A stretch of DNA of 64,000 bases from CAVVUC01 sp963751395 (GCA_963751395.1 CAVVUC010000001.1:124001-188000); one strand, 5' to 3'; shown: positions 8,941-17,943, counted from the first letter of the stretch. Numbers and translations are program-made. Notes: generated by a model from the letters alone, not told the origin.

Positions 8941-10464
8941 ATGTCCGAACCTAGCACACGCCGAACCTTCCTCAAACAAGGCCTCGCCTCAGCGGCGGTC
9001 CTCGCCATGCCAGGCGGCATCGCCGCCGCCGCCTCAACCGCCGCCGCGCCACCCAAGGGTGCCGAATTTCCCCCGGATTTCATCTGGGGCACCGCCACCG
9101 CCGCCTATCAGATCGAGGGCGCGGCCACCACCGACGGCCGCGGCGAGTCGATCTGGGATGTCTTCTGCCGCAAACCCGGCGCGGTCTGGGGCGGGAACTC
9201 CGGCGATGTCGCCTGCGACCACTACCACCGCTACCGCGAGGATGTGGCGTTGATGAAGGACCTCGGCGTGAAGGCCTACCGCTTCAGCGTTTCCTGGCCG
9301 CGCGTGCTGCCTCACGGCAGGGGAGCGGTGAACGAAAAAGGCCTCGATTTCTACGACCGTCTGCTCGACGAACTCCTCAAGGCCGGCATCGCGCCGTATT
9401 GCACGCTCTTCCACTGGGATCTGCCCGAGGCGCTCTATCAGAAAGGCGGCTGGCTCAACCGCGACGTGGCGGATTGGTTCGCCGATTACACGTCCGTGGT
9501 GGTCGGGAAATTCAAGGACCGCATCGGCCACTGGATCACACAGAACGAGCCGCAGGTTTACATCGGTGCCGGCATGCTCGACGGGACCCACGCGCCGGGG
9601 ATCAAGCTGCCCGTCGCTGATTTCCTGAAAGCCGCCCATAACTCGATGCGCTCCCACGCCGCCTCGGTGCGCGCGATCCGCGCCCTCGCACCGCAGGCGT
9701 CCGTCGGCTACGTGATGAGTTCGCACATCAAACATCCGGTTTCCAGCAGCGATGCCGACATCGCCGCAGCGCGCCAGGCCACCTTCGATGTGAAGGAGAA
9801 GAATTCCTGGAACAACTCGTGGTGGCTGGACCCGGTGATCAAAGGCTCCTATCCGGAACAAGGGCTCCGATTGTTCGGATCGGACATGCCCGCCGGTTAC
9901 GAAAACGATCTGGCGGAGATGCACCCGCCCGTCGATTTCATCGGCATGAACATCTACACCTCGGCTCCGGTCCGCGCTGGAAAAGATGGCGAACCCGAGG
10001 AGGTGAAATGGCCGGACGGCTACCCGCGCACCGGCGTGGACTGGCAGCAGGTCGTGCCGCAGTCACTCTATTGGGGGCCGCGCTTCATCCACGAGCGCTA
10101 TCAGCTTCCGATCCATCTCACGGAAAACGGCTGCTCCACGCGCGACCAGATTTTTCTCGATGGCAAGGTCCACGATTCGCAGCGCATCGACATCCTCCAC
10201 CGCTACCTGATCGAGCTCCGCCGTGCCATCGCCGACGGCGTGCCCGTGAAAGGCTATTTCGAGTGGTCGCTGCTCGACAACTTCGAGTGGGCCGACGGCT
10301 ACAAACAGCGCTTCGGCATCGTCTATCTGGACTATCCGACGCAAAAGCGCATCCCGAAGGATTCGTTCCATTGGTATCAGGAGGTGATCCGGACGAATGG
10401 AGCGTCTCTAGCCGGAAACTTCGCCATGCCCGTGACGCAAGTCACCGCCGAGCCGATCCGTTAG
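8941..10464 (+). CDS. GH1 beta-glucosidase with Tat-type signal
   Basis: A 507-aa glycoside hydrolase family 1 enzyme. It opens with FPPDFIWGTATAAYQIEGA, carries the acid/base TQNEP motif (Glu near 203) and the nucleophile LTENG motif (Glu near 395), and ends with the GYFEWSLLDNFEW block. It should cleave beta-linked glucosides by a retaining mechanism. The N-terminus STRRTFLKQG followed by a hydrophobic stretch and Ala-rich segment is a twin-arginine export signal, which is unusual for GH1 enzymes, so this one probably works outside the cytoplasm. It lies 117 bases after the acetylesterase gene and probably takes part in the same glycan use. Confidence 0.9.
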   Translation: MSEPSTRRTFLKQGLASAAVLAMPGGIAAAASTAAAPPKGAEFPPDFIWGTATAAYQIEGAATTDGRGESIWDVFCRKPGAVWGGNSGDVACDHYHRYREDVALMKDLGVKAYRFSVSWPRVLPHGRGAVNEKGLDFYDRLLDELLKAGIAPYCTLFHWDLPEALYQKGGWLNRDVADWFADYTSVVVGKFKDRIGHWITQNEPQVYIGAGMLDGTHAPGIKLPVADFLKAAHNSMRSHAASVRAIRALAPQASVGYVMSSHIKHPVSSSDADIAAARQATFDVKEKNSWNNSWWLDPVIKGSYPEQGLRLFGSDMPAGYENDLAEMHPPVDFIGMNIYTSAPVRAGKDGEPEEVKWPDGYPRTGVDWQQVVPQSLYWGPRFIHERYQLPIHLTENGCSTRDQIFLDGKVHDSQRIDILHRYLIELRRAIADGVPVKGYFEWSLLDNFEWADGYKQRFGIVYLDYPTQKRIPKDSFHWYQEVIRTNGASLAGNFAMPVTQVTAEPIR

Positions 10465-10534
10465 AGCATTTACAGACATCATATAGCGTAGCAGGCCACG
10501 ATCTGGACGAACAGGTTGGTATCGCTGTGCTGAA

Positions 10535-10808
10535 CCCGAACGCCGCGATTCACGATGGCAGCGGGAGTTTTGTCCCGAAGGGACAGCCGGAAATTAGCCG
10601 GTGGTGGAGCGAAGCGAAACCACCGGATTGGCGGACAAAAGCGAACCGCCCCGAAGGGTGCGGAGGAACGTGTGATCTTCGCCGGCTCCATCGCCCCTGC
10701 CGGGGCGAATGCCCTGCCGTTGCGGGTTTCCGGTGGTTCCGTTCGTTCCTCACTCCACCACCGGCTAATTTCCTTCCGGCCCTCAGGGCCTCTATCGCGG
10801 CGTTCGGG
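10535..10808 (-). repeat. dispersed long repeat, copy B, with 15-bp terminal inverted repeats
   Basis: The unit starts with CCCGAACGCCGCGAT (10535-10549) and ends with its exact reverse complement (10794-10808). A second inner inverted pair reads CCGGTGGTGGAG and CTCCACCACCGG. The interior is the reverse complement of 2376-2645. The terminal symmetry and the lack of a real gene suggest a miniature, non-autonomous element or a large structured repeat. It occupies most of the 455-base gap 10465-10919, where I see no gene. Confidence 0.7.
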
Positions 10809-10919
10809 CTGAATGCAAGAGCCGCCGACGATCAGAATGGCGGCAGCCAGAACGATGATTGATGCGCTGATGGATTTCATAGTTGTTTCGCAGAACAAGG
10901 AATCAGCCCCACGCTCTTA

Positions 10920-13739
10920 CTACTTCGGCGCGGCGTCGCTGGCGGTGCGGAAACCGAGATACTCGTTCGTGGCTTCGTGATCGCTGGTTTTTTGCTGCGT
11001 GACTTTGTTATCGGGCGAACGATAATTGCCGCCGCGAATGACGGGCACTTTGCCATCAGGCGTGTTCACAAGGCTTCCGGTCCACTCGCTCACGTTCCCG
11101 GCCATGCCCATGACGCCGTAGGGGCTTTTGTCCCCAGGGATCGCATCGACCGGACTCCATGCGAAAAAGCCATCGACACGCCCAATGCTGTCGGTGGTGG
11201 GACGGTCGATGTAGTCCGCGTTCGAGTTGCACTTTTTCTGGTCGAACTCGCTGCCCCACGGGTAAAGACGGCCATCGGTTCCGCGCGCCGCTTTTTCCCA
11301 CTCCTGCTCGGTCGGCAGGCGGCGGCCTTTCCAGTTCGCATAGGCATAGGCGTCCCACCAATCGACGAGGAATTGTGGGCAGTTCATGTCGATCGGAATG
11401 AACTTCACGGGCTTGGCCCATTTCGCGCGTCCAAGGTAAATGTCCCAGTTCAACGGCTTGTGCGATTTGCCTTTGGGCTGGTCGGGGTGGTCGAACTTGT
11501 ACTTCTCGTCCTTATGCGCCGGTGCCTCCAGGTACTCGAGGAAGCGCGCGTACTGGCCGATGGTGACTTCGTATTGGTCGATCCAGAACGTGGGCAGGTT
11601 CACCTTCTTGCCGTCCTGATAGGTGAATTCGCCGGCGGGAATCTTCACCATCGCGTCGAAGTTCTTTTCGTTGGAGCCGAATTTTTTCCACAGGACCATC
11701 CCCGAGACGCATGCAAGGGCCACCGCCCCGATAATGCTCAAAATCAACTGGCGCTTTTGCTTCTTGCGCGCCGCATCGACGGCGAGGATGGCGGCCTCGT
11801 CCTGCGCGCTCAATTTGAAGGCGTCCGCAGGAATGACTTTCGGTTCGAGCGCGGCGACGGCCTGTAGCAGCGAGGCCCAGGATTGGAAGGCATTCTGTCC
11901 TCCGGTTTTCATCCGGATGAACATGCCGGCAAGTCCGGGGGAAGTGGCCCTGCCGCCGGGCAGCGCGGCACTCACGGCCTGACCCAGCGTGCGGATCTCG
12001 GACTGGACTTCGGGATGCGTTTCGCCGTGCGTCGCCAGATTCGCCAGGCGCGGGCGTTTGTCCGACCCGAGGTAAATGCTGGCGGCATCGAGCGGGCTGT
12101 GCGCGATTTTCTTTTGGGAAAAATACGAGAGCGCCTCCGCGATGACCTTGACGGTTTTCAACGCGACCGGCTCATCAATGGTCTGGCCTTTCTCGACGAG
12201 TTTCGCGAAGTTGATGCCATCCACGTATTCGCGCGTGAAGTAGCTGTGCCCCCCGGCTTCGCCCGCTTCGTAAACGGAAAGGATTTGCGGATGCTGGATG
12301 TTGGCCTTGGCGCTCGCGTTGGCGATGAACTGGGATTTTGCAGCGGGGTCGTTTTCCAGTTCGGGGGACAGAAGCTCCATCGCAACGGTGCGGTTCATCG
12401 AGGTCTGAATGGCCTCATAGACGCGGCCCCATGTTCCCTTTCCGAGTTCGCGGACGATTTTGTATGCACCGATCGTGCTGCCGATGAGTCCATCGGCAGG
12501 CGTGGCTGGAGCGGCGGTGGCTGCTGGCACCGCTTTCGGTTTGGCCGTCGGCACAGGAGCCTGTGTGTAGGTGATCTTCGGAACCGGCACTGCTTGCGGT
12601 GTGGCAGTTGGCGCAGAGGCCGGCATCGCGGTGACCTTCGGGACCGCTACTGCTTTGGGCGTGGCGGTCGGTGCGGGAGCCGGAGTCGCGGTGACTTTCG
12701 GGACCGCTACTGCTTTGGGCGTGGCGCTTGGCGCGGGAGCCGGAGTCGCGGTGACCTTCGGGACCGGCACAGCTTGAGGCGTGGCGCTTGGCGCGGGAGC
12801 CGGTGTCGCGGTGACCTTTGGAACCGACACCGCTTGAGGCGTGGCGCTCGGTGCGGGGGCTGGTGTCGCGGTGACTTTCGGGACCGCTACTGCTTGAGGC
12901 GTGGCGGTCGGCGCGGGCGCTGGAGTCGCGGTGACCTTCGGAACCGCTACTGCTTGGGGCGTGGCGGTTGGCGCGGGAGCCGGCGTCGCGGTGACTTTCG
13001 GGACCGCTACTGCTTGAGGCGCGGCAGTCGGCGCGGGAGCCGGTGCTGGAGCAGCCGCGGCAACAGGCGTGGCTTGAGGCGCAACGATTGGAAGCGGAGC
13101 GGGTTCTTCTGGCGCGGGAGCCGGAGGAGCCATTGGCGCGGGAGGACTTGGCGGACCTGCCACAAGTGTAGCAGTAGGAATGACTTCAGGCTCAGTTGAC
13201 GCCGGAGCTTGCAGCGGAAGTTCAGTTTGTTCTGCCGGTTTCGCTTCCTCGACCGCTGGTGCAGGTGCCACCAGATCCGCAGTCGCGATCGGCGCTTCAG
13301 CCGGGACCGCTGACGCTGGTTTTTCGTCAACCGCCTCGACAGGCGCGGGCGTCTGCTTTTCGGCGATCGCCTGAGTCTCATCCGGTGCCGGTTCGATCAC
13401 GCTCTCAATGGCACGCAGCAGTTCTTTCGGGCTGATCGGCTTGATGAGGATCGGGTGACCCTGCGTGTACTCGGCGTATTGGCTCAGGTCGTATCCGGTT
13501 ATGAAGATCGTCTTTGTCTGCGGGAAGCGATTGGCGATTTTATTGCACAACGTCAGCCCGTTCATCGGCTCCATGATCACGTCGGTGATCAGCAAGTCCG
13601 GCGGACTTTGTGTCGTGGCCTTCTCGAGAGCCTCGGCCCCGGAGGAAGCGACCGTCACTTCGTAGCCGGGAAAGGTTTGCAACATCCGCAGCAGCGCCTG
13701 AAGCACGCCGTTATCGTCATCGACCAGCAGGATTTTCAT
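10920..13739 (-). CDS. receiver - pseudokinase - SUMF1-like fusion protein
   Basis: 939 aa with three recognised parts. Residues 1-115 are a response-regulator receiver (MKILLVDDDNG, phospho-acceptor D53 in LITDVIM, K in LIKPIS). A Pro/Ala-rich linker with 20-residue repeats follows (about 190-410). Residues about 418-600 have a Ser/Thr-kinase fold (GAYKIVRELGKGTWGRVYEA), but the catalytic HRDxKxxN is replaced by HSPLDAASI and DFG by an ANLA segment, so it is probably a pseudokinase. One membrane helix (about 668-690) precedes a formylglycine-generating-enzyme-like (SUMF1) domain: IPAGEF, GRRLPTEQEWEKAARG, GMAGNVSEW, IRGGNYRS, LGFRTA. The start overlaps the upstream TPR gene by ATGA, which implies translational coupling. 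The SUMF1 fold may be a binding rather than a catalytic domain. Confidence 0.85.
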   Translation of the reverse strand: MKILLVDDDNGVLQALLRMLQTFPGYEVTVASSGAEALEKATTQSPPDLLITDVIMEPMNGLTLCNKIANRFPQTKTIFITGYDLSQYAEYTQGHPILIKPISPKELLRAIESVIEPAPDETQAIAEKQTPAPVEAVDEKPASAVPAEAPIATADLVAPAPAVEEAKPAEQTELPLQAPASTEPEVIPTATLVAGPPSPPAPMAPPAPAPEEPAPLPIVAPQATPVAAAAPAPAPAPTAAPQAVAVPKVTATPAPAPTATPQAVAVPKVTATPAPAPTATPQAVAVPKVTATPAPAPSATPQAVSVPKVTATPAPAPSATPQAVPVPKVTATPAPAPSATPKAVAVPKVTATPAPAPTATPKAVAVPKVTAMPASAPTATPQAVPVPKITYTQAPVPTAKPKAVPAATAAPATPADGLIGSTIGAYKIVRELGKGTWGRVYEAIQTSMNRTVAMELLSPELENDPAAKSQFIANASAKANIQHPQILSVYEAGEAGGHSYFTREYVDGINFAKLVEKGQTIDEPVALKTVKVIAEALSYFSQKKIAHSPLDAASIYLGSDKRPRLANLATHGETHPEVQSEIRTLGQAVSAALPGGRATSPGLAGMFIRMKTGGQNAFQSWASLLQAVAALEPKVIPADAFKLSAQDEAAILAVDAARKKQKRQLILSIIGAVALACVSGMVLWKKFGSNEKNFDAMVKIPAGEFTYQDGKKVNLPTFWIDQYEVTIGQYARFLEYLEAPAHKDEKYKFDHPDQPKGKSHKPLNWDIYLGRAKWAKPVKFIPIDMNCPQFLVDWWDAYAYANWKGRRLPTEQEWEKAARGTDGRLYPWGSEFDQKKCNSNADYIDRPTTDSIGRVDGFFAWSPVDAIPGDKSPYGVMGMAGNVSEWTGSLVNTPDGKVPVIRGGNYRSPDNKVTQQKTSDHEATNEYLGFRTASDAAPK
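12541..13030 (-). repeat. 60-bp tandem repeats encoding a 20-aa linker unit
   Basis: About seven full and two degenerate 60-base units encode PKVTATPAPAPTATPQAVAV-like blocks. The copies differ at few positions, which is typical of a length-variable flexible linker. There are no unique spacers, so this is not CRISPR. Confidence 0.9.
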
Positions 13740-14797
13740 TTGTTATCTTCGTTTAATGTGGGTGGCGGGGGGTATTGTTTCAGGAGGTTGATCGGCTCCG
13801 CCTTGCGATCCTGAAGATTGTTCTTGTAGTAAATCCGAACGACGTAGCCGTAGTATTTTCGATCTTCGGCGCGGCCAGCTTTGGGGTCGGGTTTGAGTTG
13901 CGAGTATTCCACTTCGAGAACCTCGACTCCGTCCTCCTTCCAATCAAGAGGCGCGGTCAGCCAGTTGTAATTCACGTCCGCATTGGTGCGCACGACGTTC
14001 TGTCCACCGACGACATCGTAAAAGAAAACCTGGATGACAACATCGCGCACATCGATGGCCGTGCCGGCTTGCGCCTGCATCGGAATCTTCAGCCTGAACC
14101 GGGTTCCGCCATCGACATTTTCGCGGTTGATCATGGTGATCTCGCCGAGGCTCAGCGACGTTGCAGACGATGGGGTGCCGGCAGGCTGGGCGGGGCCTGG
14201 CTGTGCCGCAGCGGCGGCCATTGCCTCCACATTCTTGATCTTCGCGTCGGCGGCGGCGAAGTAAATCCCCGCCGAGGTTCCCATGTCATAAACGCGCCGC
14301 CAGTTCTCGATCGCCTTGTCGGCGAGCCCCATCTTTTCGTAGGTGAGGGCCAGCTCGGCAAGCACCTGCGGCTTGTCGGGACCGATCACCAGAGCCTCGC
14401 GCAGGCGGATGAGCGCGGTGCTCGTATCTCCGCGCTCGTTCAGTGCGCGGGCCTGCTCGACGAGTTCGTTGATGCGCGCCTCAGGTGTCGCCTCCCTCCT
14501 CATCGGCACGGGCGTCGGTTTTGGCAGACTCGCGACCTGCTGCGGTGCCGGCGTTGGCGTCGCGACGGAAACCGGAGCCGGGGTCGCAATCGGGAATGGG
14601 TCTGCGAGGTTCAGCTTGTCCACGCCGCCGCTTTTTGCACCCGCCGCCAGTTCCTCCGGCGACGGCGCATGGAAGCGCGAAACAAAAACCCACGCGACCG
14701 CTACAAGCTGCGCAAGAGCGGTCGCTCCAAGAATACTGATCGCCACATAAAAAGTCCGTCCGGCAGTCGGTTTTGGAATCGAGGAGTTGACGTGCAT
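13736..14797 (-). CDS. TPR-containing membrane-anchored protein
   Basis: 353 aa: a short cytoplasmic N-terminus, one membrane helix (about residues 20-40), a Pro-rich stretch, and tetratricopeptide-like helices (about 110-190; GDTSTALIRLREALVIGP, ADKAIENWRRVYDMG). A C-terminal beta-rich domain (about 220-345; VRDVVIQVFFYDVVGG) follows. TPRs usually bind partner proteins. The last codon overlaps the first of the receiver-pseudokinase gene (ATGA at 13739-13736), so the two proteins are made together and may act in one envelope-associated signalling complex. Confidence 0.75.
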   Translation of the reverse strand: MHVNSSIPKPTAGRTFYVAISILGATALAQLVAVAWVFVSRFHAPSPEELAAGAKSGGVDKLNLADPFPIATPAPVSVATPTPAPQQVASLPKPTPVPMRREATPEARINELVEQARALNERGDTSTALIRLREALVIGPDKPQVLAELALTYEKMGLADKAIENWRRVYDMGTSAGIYFAAADAKIKNVEAMAAAAAQPGPAQPAGTPSSATSLSLGEITMINRENVDGGTRFRLKIPMQAQAGTAIDVRDVVIQVFFYDVVGGQNVVRTNADVNYNWLTAPLDWKEDGVEVLEVEYSQLKPDPKAGRAEDRKYYGYVVRIYYKNNLQDRKAEPINLLKQYPPPPTLNEDNK

Positions 14798-14879
14798 TGG
14801 GGCTTCGGTTGCAGACTAGGTAGCGAGTCGCAGAGTGTCAAACTTCCGGCGAAACCGTTCATGTGTATCGCTTTTTGAA

Positions 14880-14970
14880 AACTCCGCGCCCAATTTTGTT
14901 TCGGTGTGCTGAGGCCGATCCACGTGACGTCAGGCTGTAGCGTATCGATCATCGCGATCGCATAAGCACC
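14880..14970 (-). pseudogene. fragment of a second WecG/TagA-type transferase
   Basis: Directly after the stop of the intact transferase, another frame encodes AYAIAMIDTLQPDVTWIGL followed by STPKQNWA. This is the conserved core of the same family (compare IGLGCPKQEFWVA in the intact neighbour). Nothing else of the gene remains before the TPR gene start, so it is a short relic of another copy. Confidence 0.6.
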
Positions 14971-14974
14971 GGCC

Positions 14975-15730
14975 CTATTTTTTTCGCCCGAATATCCCGT
15001 CCCGCACGAGGTAGAACAAAAACAAACTATTGAACACAAAGTAGCGCCGCCACAACCTTCGCGGCTCGGTGACAAGCCTGAAAAGCCACTCCATGCCAAA
15101 GCGCTGCAGCAACGCAGGCGCTTGTTTGACGCGCCCTGCGTGAAAGGCGAAGGCGGCTCCGACCGCGCAATAAATCGCCGCCGGCAGCCGCGCTTTGTTG
15201 CGGGCAACCCAGAACTCCTGCTTCGGGCAGCCAAGGCCGATCCAGACAAACTGCGCGCCGGATGCGGCGATTTTTTCCATGATCCGCGCATCTTCCCCGG
15301 CCGGCCACTCCCCGAACGGTGGCGAATACTCTCCCGCGATTTTCAGCCGTGGAAATTTCCCGTGAAGCTTTTGTTGGAGCACATCGAGCAAGTCCTCCGA
15401 GCCGCCGAGCAGGAAGTGCGAAAACTCTCCTTGCGTCGCTTCGAGACAGCGCAACATGAATGTCGGGCCGTAAACACGGTCGTCCATCTGCGCTTCGCAG
15501 CGCCGATTCATCACCCACACCAGCGGCATGCCATCCGGCAGGATCAAATCGAACTGCCGGACAGCCCCGCCGAAGTCGGGATCATGACGGGCCAGAGCCA
15601 CCACATGGGTGTTCGCGAAAGCCAGCGCATACGTTCGGTGGTTGGCGACCCATCGAACCGCTTGCTGGACGGCCCCGGCATAATCAGTGATGGCGAGTTT
15701 GACGCCCAAAACGGGGCATTCGGCAGGCAT
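14975..15730 (-). CDS. WecG/TagA/CpsF-family glycosyltransferase
   Basis: 251 aa of the GT26 family. Visible motifs are FANTHVVALARHD (acceptor-side Asn-Thr-His block), LPDGMPLVW with the catalytic Asp, YGPTFM, FLLGGSEDLLD, and WIGLGCPKQEFW. The family transfers a sugar such as N-acetylmannosamine or its uronic acid onto a lipid-linked first sugar, usually the second step of a surface-polymer repeat unit. It is transcribed away from the exosortase gene, with about 208 bases between the two starts that should hold divergent promoters. The C-terminus is basic and amphipathic (RRLWRRYFVF), consistent with membrane association. Confidence 0.88.
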   Translation of the reverse strand: MPAECPVLGVKLAITDYAGAVQQAVRWVANHRTYALAFANTHVVALARHDPDFGGAVRQFDLILPDGMPLVWVMNRRCEAQMDDRVYGPTFMLRCLEATQGEFSHFLLGGSEDLLDVLQQKLHGKFPRLKIAGEYSPPFGEWPAGEDARIMEKIAASGAQFVWIGLGCPKQEFWVARNKARLPAAIYCAVGAAFAFHAGRVKQAPALLQRFGMEWLFRLVTEPRRLWRRYFVFNSLFLFYLVRDGIFGRKK

Positions 15731-15938
15731 AGGGTGATCGGCAGTACGTTAAGCAAAAGACAGTTTCCACGAACATTGCAATCATCCTTTTTGACGGTTT
15801 CAGCACCCGATACTGTCCCAAACCGCCTCCCCGGACTGGAAGCCTCCCTGCTCCAGGACCTGCCCCCGGTGGGCGCTTTCCATCCAGTTCATCAAGGTTG
15901 CAAACACAGCATTGTTCGCCTACGCTTTGCGACTTTTT

Positions 15939-16949
15939 ATGACCGAAGTCTCCCCCGCACCCGCTCCCGATGCAGTCAAGGAGCGCGGTGTTTCCTTTTA
16001 CATTTCGGCTCTTGGACAATGGGCGGGTCGCAACCCGCTGCAGGCGGTCCTGCTGGCCGCCCTGATCGGCACGCTCGTTTACTTCTTCGGATTCGTTCCC
16101 CTTTTCGTCAATGCTTCCCAGTCGGCGGCGAGGTGGGCGTGGACGGCTTATGGCACAGAGGCTGGCCACAGTGAGCATGCACATTGCAAGCTTGTGCCGT
16201 TTATTTCCCTTTTCCTGGTCTGGTATCACCGTGAGAAAATCAGGGCTGCCACCAAGCAGGGGTCCAATGGCGGCCTCTTCTGGGTCGCGCTGGGTATGCT
16301 CTCATTTGTCCTCTCGGTGCGCTGTCTCCAGCCGCGACTTGCGCTTGCGGCGCTGCCGATCCTTGTCTATGGCTCGGTTCTTTACCTGTGGGGAAAGCAA
16401 GTCTCGCGCGTCATTCTCTTCCCGTGCGCTTTCATGATCTTTACCATCCCTTTCGCGGCGCTCGAGCAGGCGACGTTCCGGCTTCAGTTCGTCGTCACCG
16501 GAATGGTCTCGTTTCTGTCGAACCTCGTCGGGATCGGCATTCAGACCGTCGGCACCTCCATCACCGCCACGGATGGCAGCTTCAATTTCGAGATCGCCGA
16601 AGGGTGCAGCGGGATCAAGAGCCTCATCGCGATGGCCATGCTCACGACGGTTTTCGTGCATCTCACGCAGGACCGGCTTTGGAAAAAAATCCTCATCCTC
16701 GCGTTCTCCGCCGTGTTCGCGATCATCGGAAACGGGGGACGCATTTTCACCGTGATTGTTGTCGCGAAGTTCTACGACCCAAAGTTCGCCAGCGGGATTT
16801 ACCACGACTACTCGGGCTTCGTGTTCTTTCCGATCGCGCTGGCGGCAATGCTGGGCTTCAGCAAGCTGATCAACATGGATTTCAAGAGCGTTGCCAAACC
16901 GCTGCAAAAAGGCCAGGGCCCGGGCGACCAGACTTCGTATGACTACTAA
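15939..16949 (+). CDS. exosortase
   Basis: A polytopic membrane protein of about 336 aa with around eight hydrophobic helices. The three residues typical of exosortase active sites are present: Cys223 in AEGCSGIKSL, Arg268 in GNGGRIFTV, and His289 in IYHDYSGF. Exosortases are cysteine transpeptidase-like enzymes thought to cut PEP-CTERM signals and hand proteins to the surface polymer. It fits the PEP-CTERM protein at 2.9 kb and the polysaccharide cluster that follows. An in-frame ATG at 15912 would add nine residues. I prefer 15939 because the first extra codons look unlike a membrane N-terminus. It overlaps epsI by 11 bases. Confidence 0.9.
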   Translation: MTEVSPAPAPDAVKERGVSFYISALGQWAGRNPLQAVLLAALIGTLVYFFGFVPLFVNASQSAARWAWTAYGTEAGHSEHAHCKLVPFISLFLVWYHREKIRAATKQGSNGGLFWVALGMLSFVLSVRCLQPRLALAALPILVYGSVLYLWGKQVSRVILFPCAFMIFTIPFAALEQATFRLQFVVTGMVSFLSNLVGIGIQTVGTSITATDGSFNFEIAEGCSGIKSLIAMAMLTTVFVHLTQDRLWKKILILAFSAVFAIIGNGGRIFTVIVVAKFYDPKFASGIYHDYSGFVFFPIALAAMLGFSKLINMDFKSVAKPLQKGQGPGDQTSYDY

Positions 16950-17634
16950 CCGGCTTGTCATCTTGCAGGCAGTTCTTCTGCTGGGCCTGGGCGCGGTGTT
17001 CCTGCTGCCAAATATTCCAAACCAGCAGCCGGCGGGTGTTGAACTCACACTGCCGGACATGCTCGGGGAATGGTATGGAAAAGACGCCCCGGTGACCGAA
17101 GACGAGCGTGGGGTGTTGGGCTACGAGACACAGTTTGCGCGCAAGATTTACAGCAACGGCCGCGGGGACGAGTTGTTCGTCTCCATCGTTCTTGCGAACC
17201 GCGACATGAATACCAGCATCCATCGACCGGAGCGCTGCCTGCCCGCACAAGGCTGGACGATCGTTGACTCGCGCAAAGTGGAGATTCCCCTGCCGTCGCC
17301 AAAAGGTGCCGTCATGACCGCCTCGCGGCTGCACAACATGCGGCCCATTCGTGCCAATAACGGCCAGACAGTGAACGTCTTCAACCTGAACTATTATTGG
17401 TTCGTGGGTTACAACGACCTCACCGCATCCCACCTTGCACGCAACCTCATCGACATCAAGGACCGGCTGCTGCGCGGTTACAATCAACGCTGGGCCTACA
17501 TCACGGTCGCGGGTACCATCACAAAAAACCTGCAACCGTTCGGGCGCTCAGAGGGGGAGGTTGACGAGTCAATCGAATCATTTATTCGCCAGCTTGCTCC
17601 ATTGATCCACAAGCCTTCGGTTCAATATCACTGA
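16939..17634 (+). CDS. epsI: EpsI-family exosortase-associated protein
   Basis: 231 aa: an N-terminal membrane anchor (VILQAVLLLGLGAVFLLP), then an extracytoplasmic domain with the EpsI-type blocks LPDMLGEWYGKD, SIHRPERCLPAQGW and NYYWFVGY. The family is usually encoded next to, or fused to, exosortases in exopolysaccharide loci and is needed for polymer production in some bacteria, but its reaction is unknown. The ATG at 16939 overlaps the end of the exosortase gene by 11 bases, indicating one transcript with coupled translation. Confidence 0.88.
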   Translation: MTTNRLVILQAVLLLGLGAVFLLPNIPNQQPAGVELTLPDMLGEWYGKDAPVTEDERGVLGYETQFARKIYSNGRGDELFVSIVLANRDMNTSIHRPERCLPAQGWTIVDSRKVEIPLPSPKGAVMTASRLHNMRPIRANNGQTVNVFNLNYYWFVGYNDLTASHLARNLIDIKDRLLRGYNQRWAYITVAGTITKNLQPFGRSEGEVDESIESFIRQLAPLIHKPSVQYH

Positions 17635-17739
17635 AGCGGGCGTCGCCTTGCACTCCCTGATTGTGACCTTCTCCAAAAGAGTTGTTACGCTGGCACTAAG
17701 AAGGCTGTCCCTTGCGGCCCCGGGTTTTAGATTGCTAAC

Positions 17740-17943
17740 ATGAGCGCCGATTACGATTACCTGATCGTCGGGGCGGGCTTTGCTGGGGCGGTTCTTGCCG
17801 AAAGGCTGGCCAGCCAGCTTGGCCGGCGTTGCCTTGTAGTCGATCGGCGTGCGCATGTCGCGGGGAATGCCTATGACGCCCACGATACTACAGGGGTGAT
17901 GCTAAACGTTTATGGCCCCCATTACTTTCGGACGGCTTCTCAG
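17740..17943 (+). pseudogene. truncated UDP-galactopyranose mutase-like N-terminus
   Basis: The frame encodes a clean FAD-binding Rossmann start (YLIVGAGFAGAVLAERLAS) and the mutase-type VVDRRAHVAGNAYD and VYGPHYFRT blocks. Similarity then stops abruptly near 17940 and the frame ends within about 20 codons. It is not a copy of the intact mutase just downstream, since the two differ at most positions, but a different subtype of the same family. I read it as the 5' relic of another glf-like gene. Confidence 0.75.

Noticed and set aside
12541..13030. 60-bp periodic array considered as CRISPR
   Set aside because: The units are contiguous, with no unique spacers, and encode an in-frame linker. 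No cas genes are present.
11883..13199. 438-codon plus-strand frame rich in Arg/Gly opposite the kinase-like gene
   Set aside because: It only mirrors the Pro/Ala repeat array on the other strand.
13775..14878. 367-codon plus-strand frame opposite the TPR gene
   Set aside because: The TPR protein has a membrane anchor, repeat pattern and ATGA coupling; the antisense frame has none of these.
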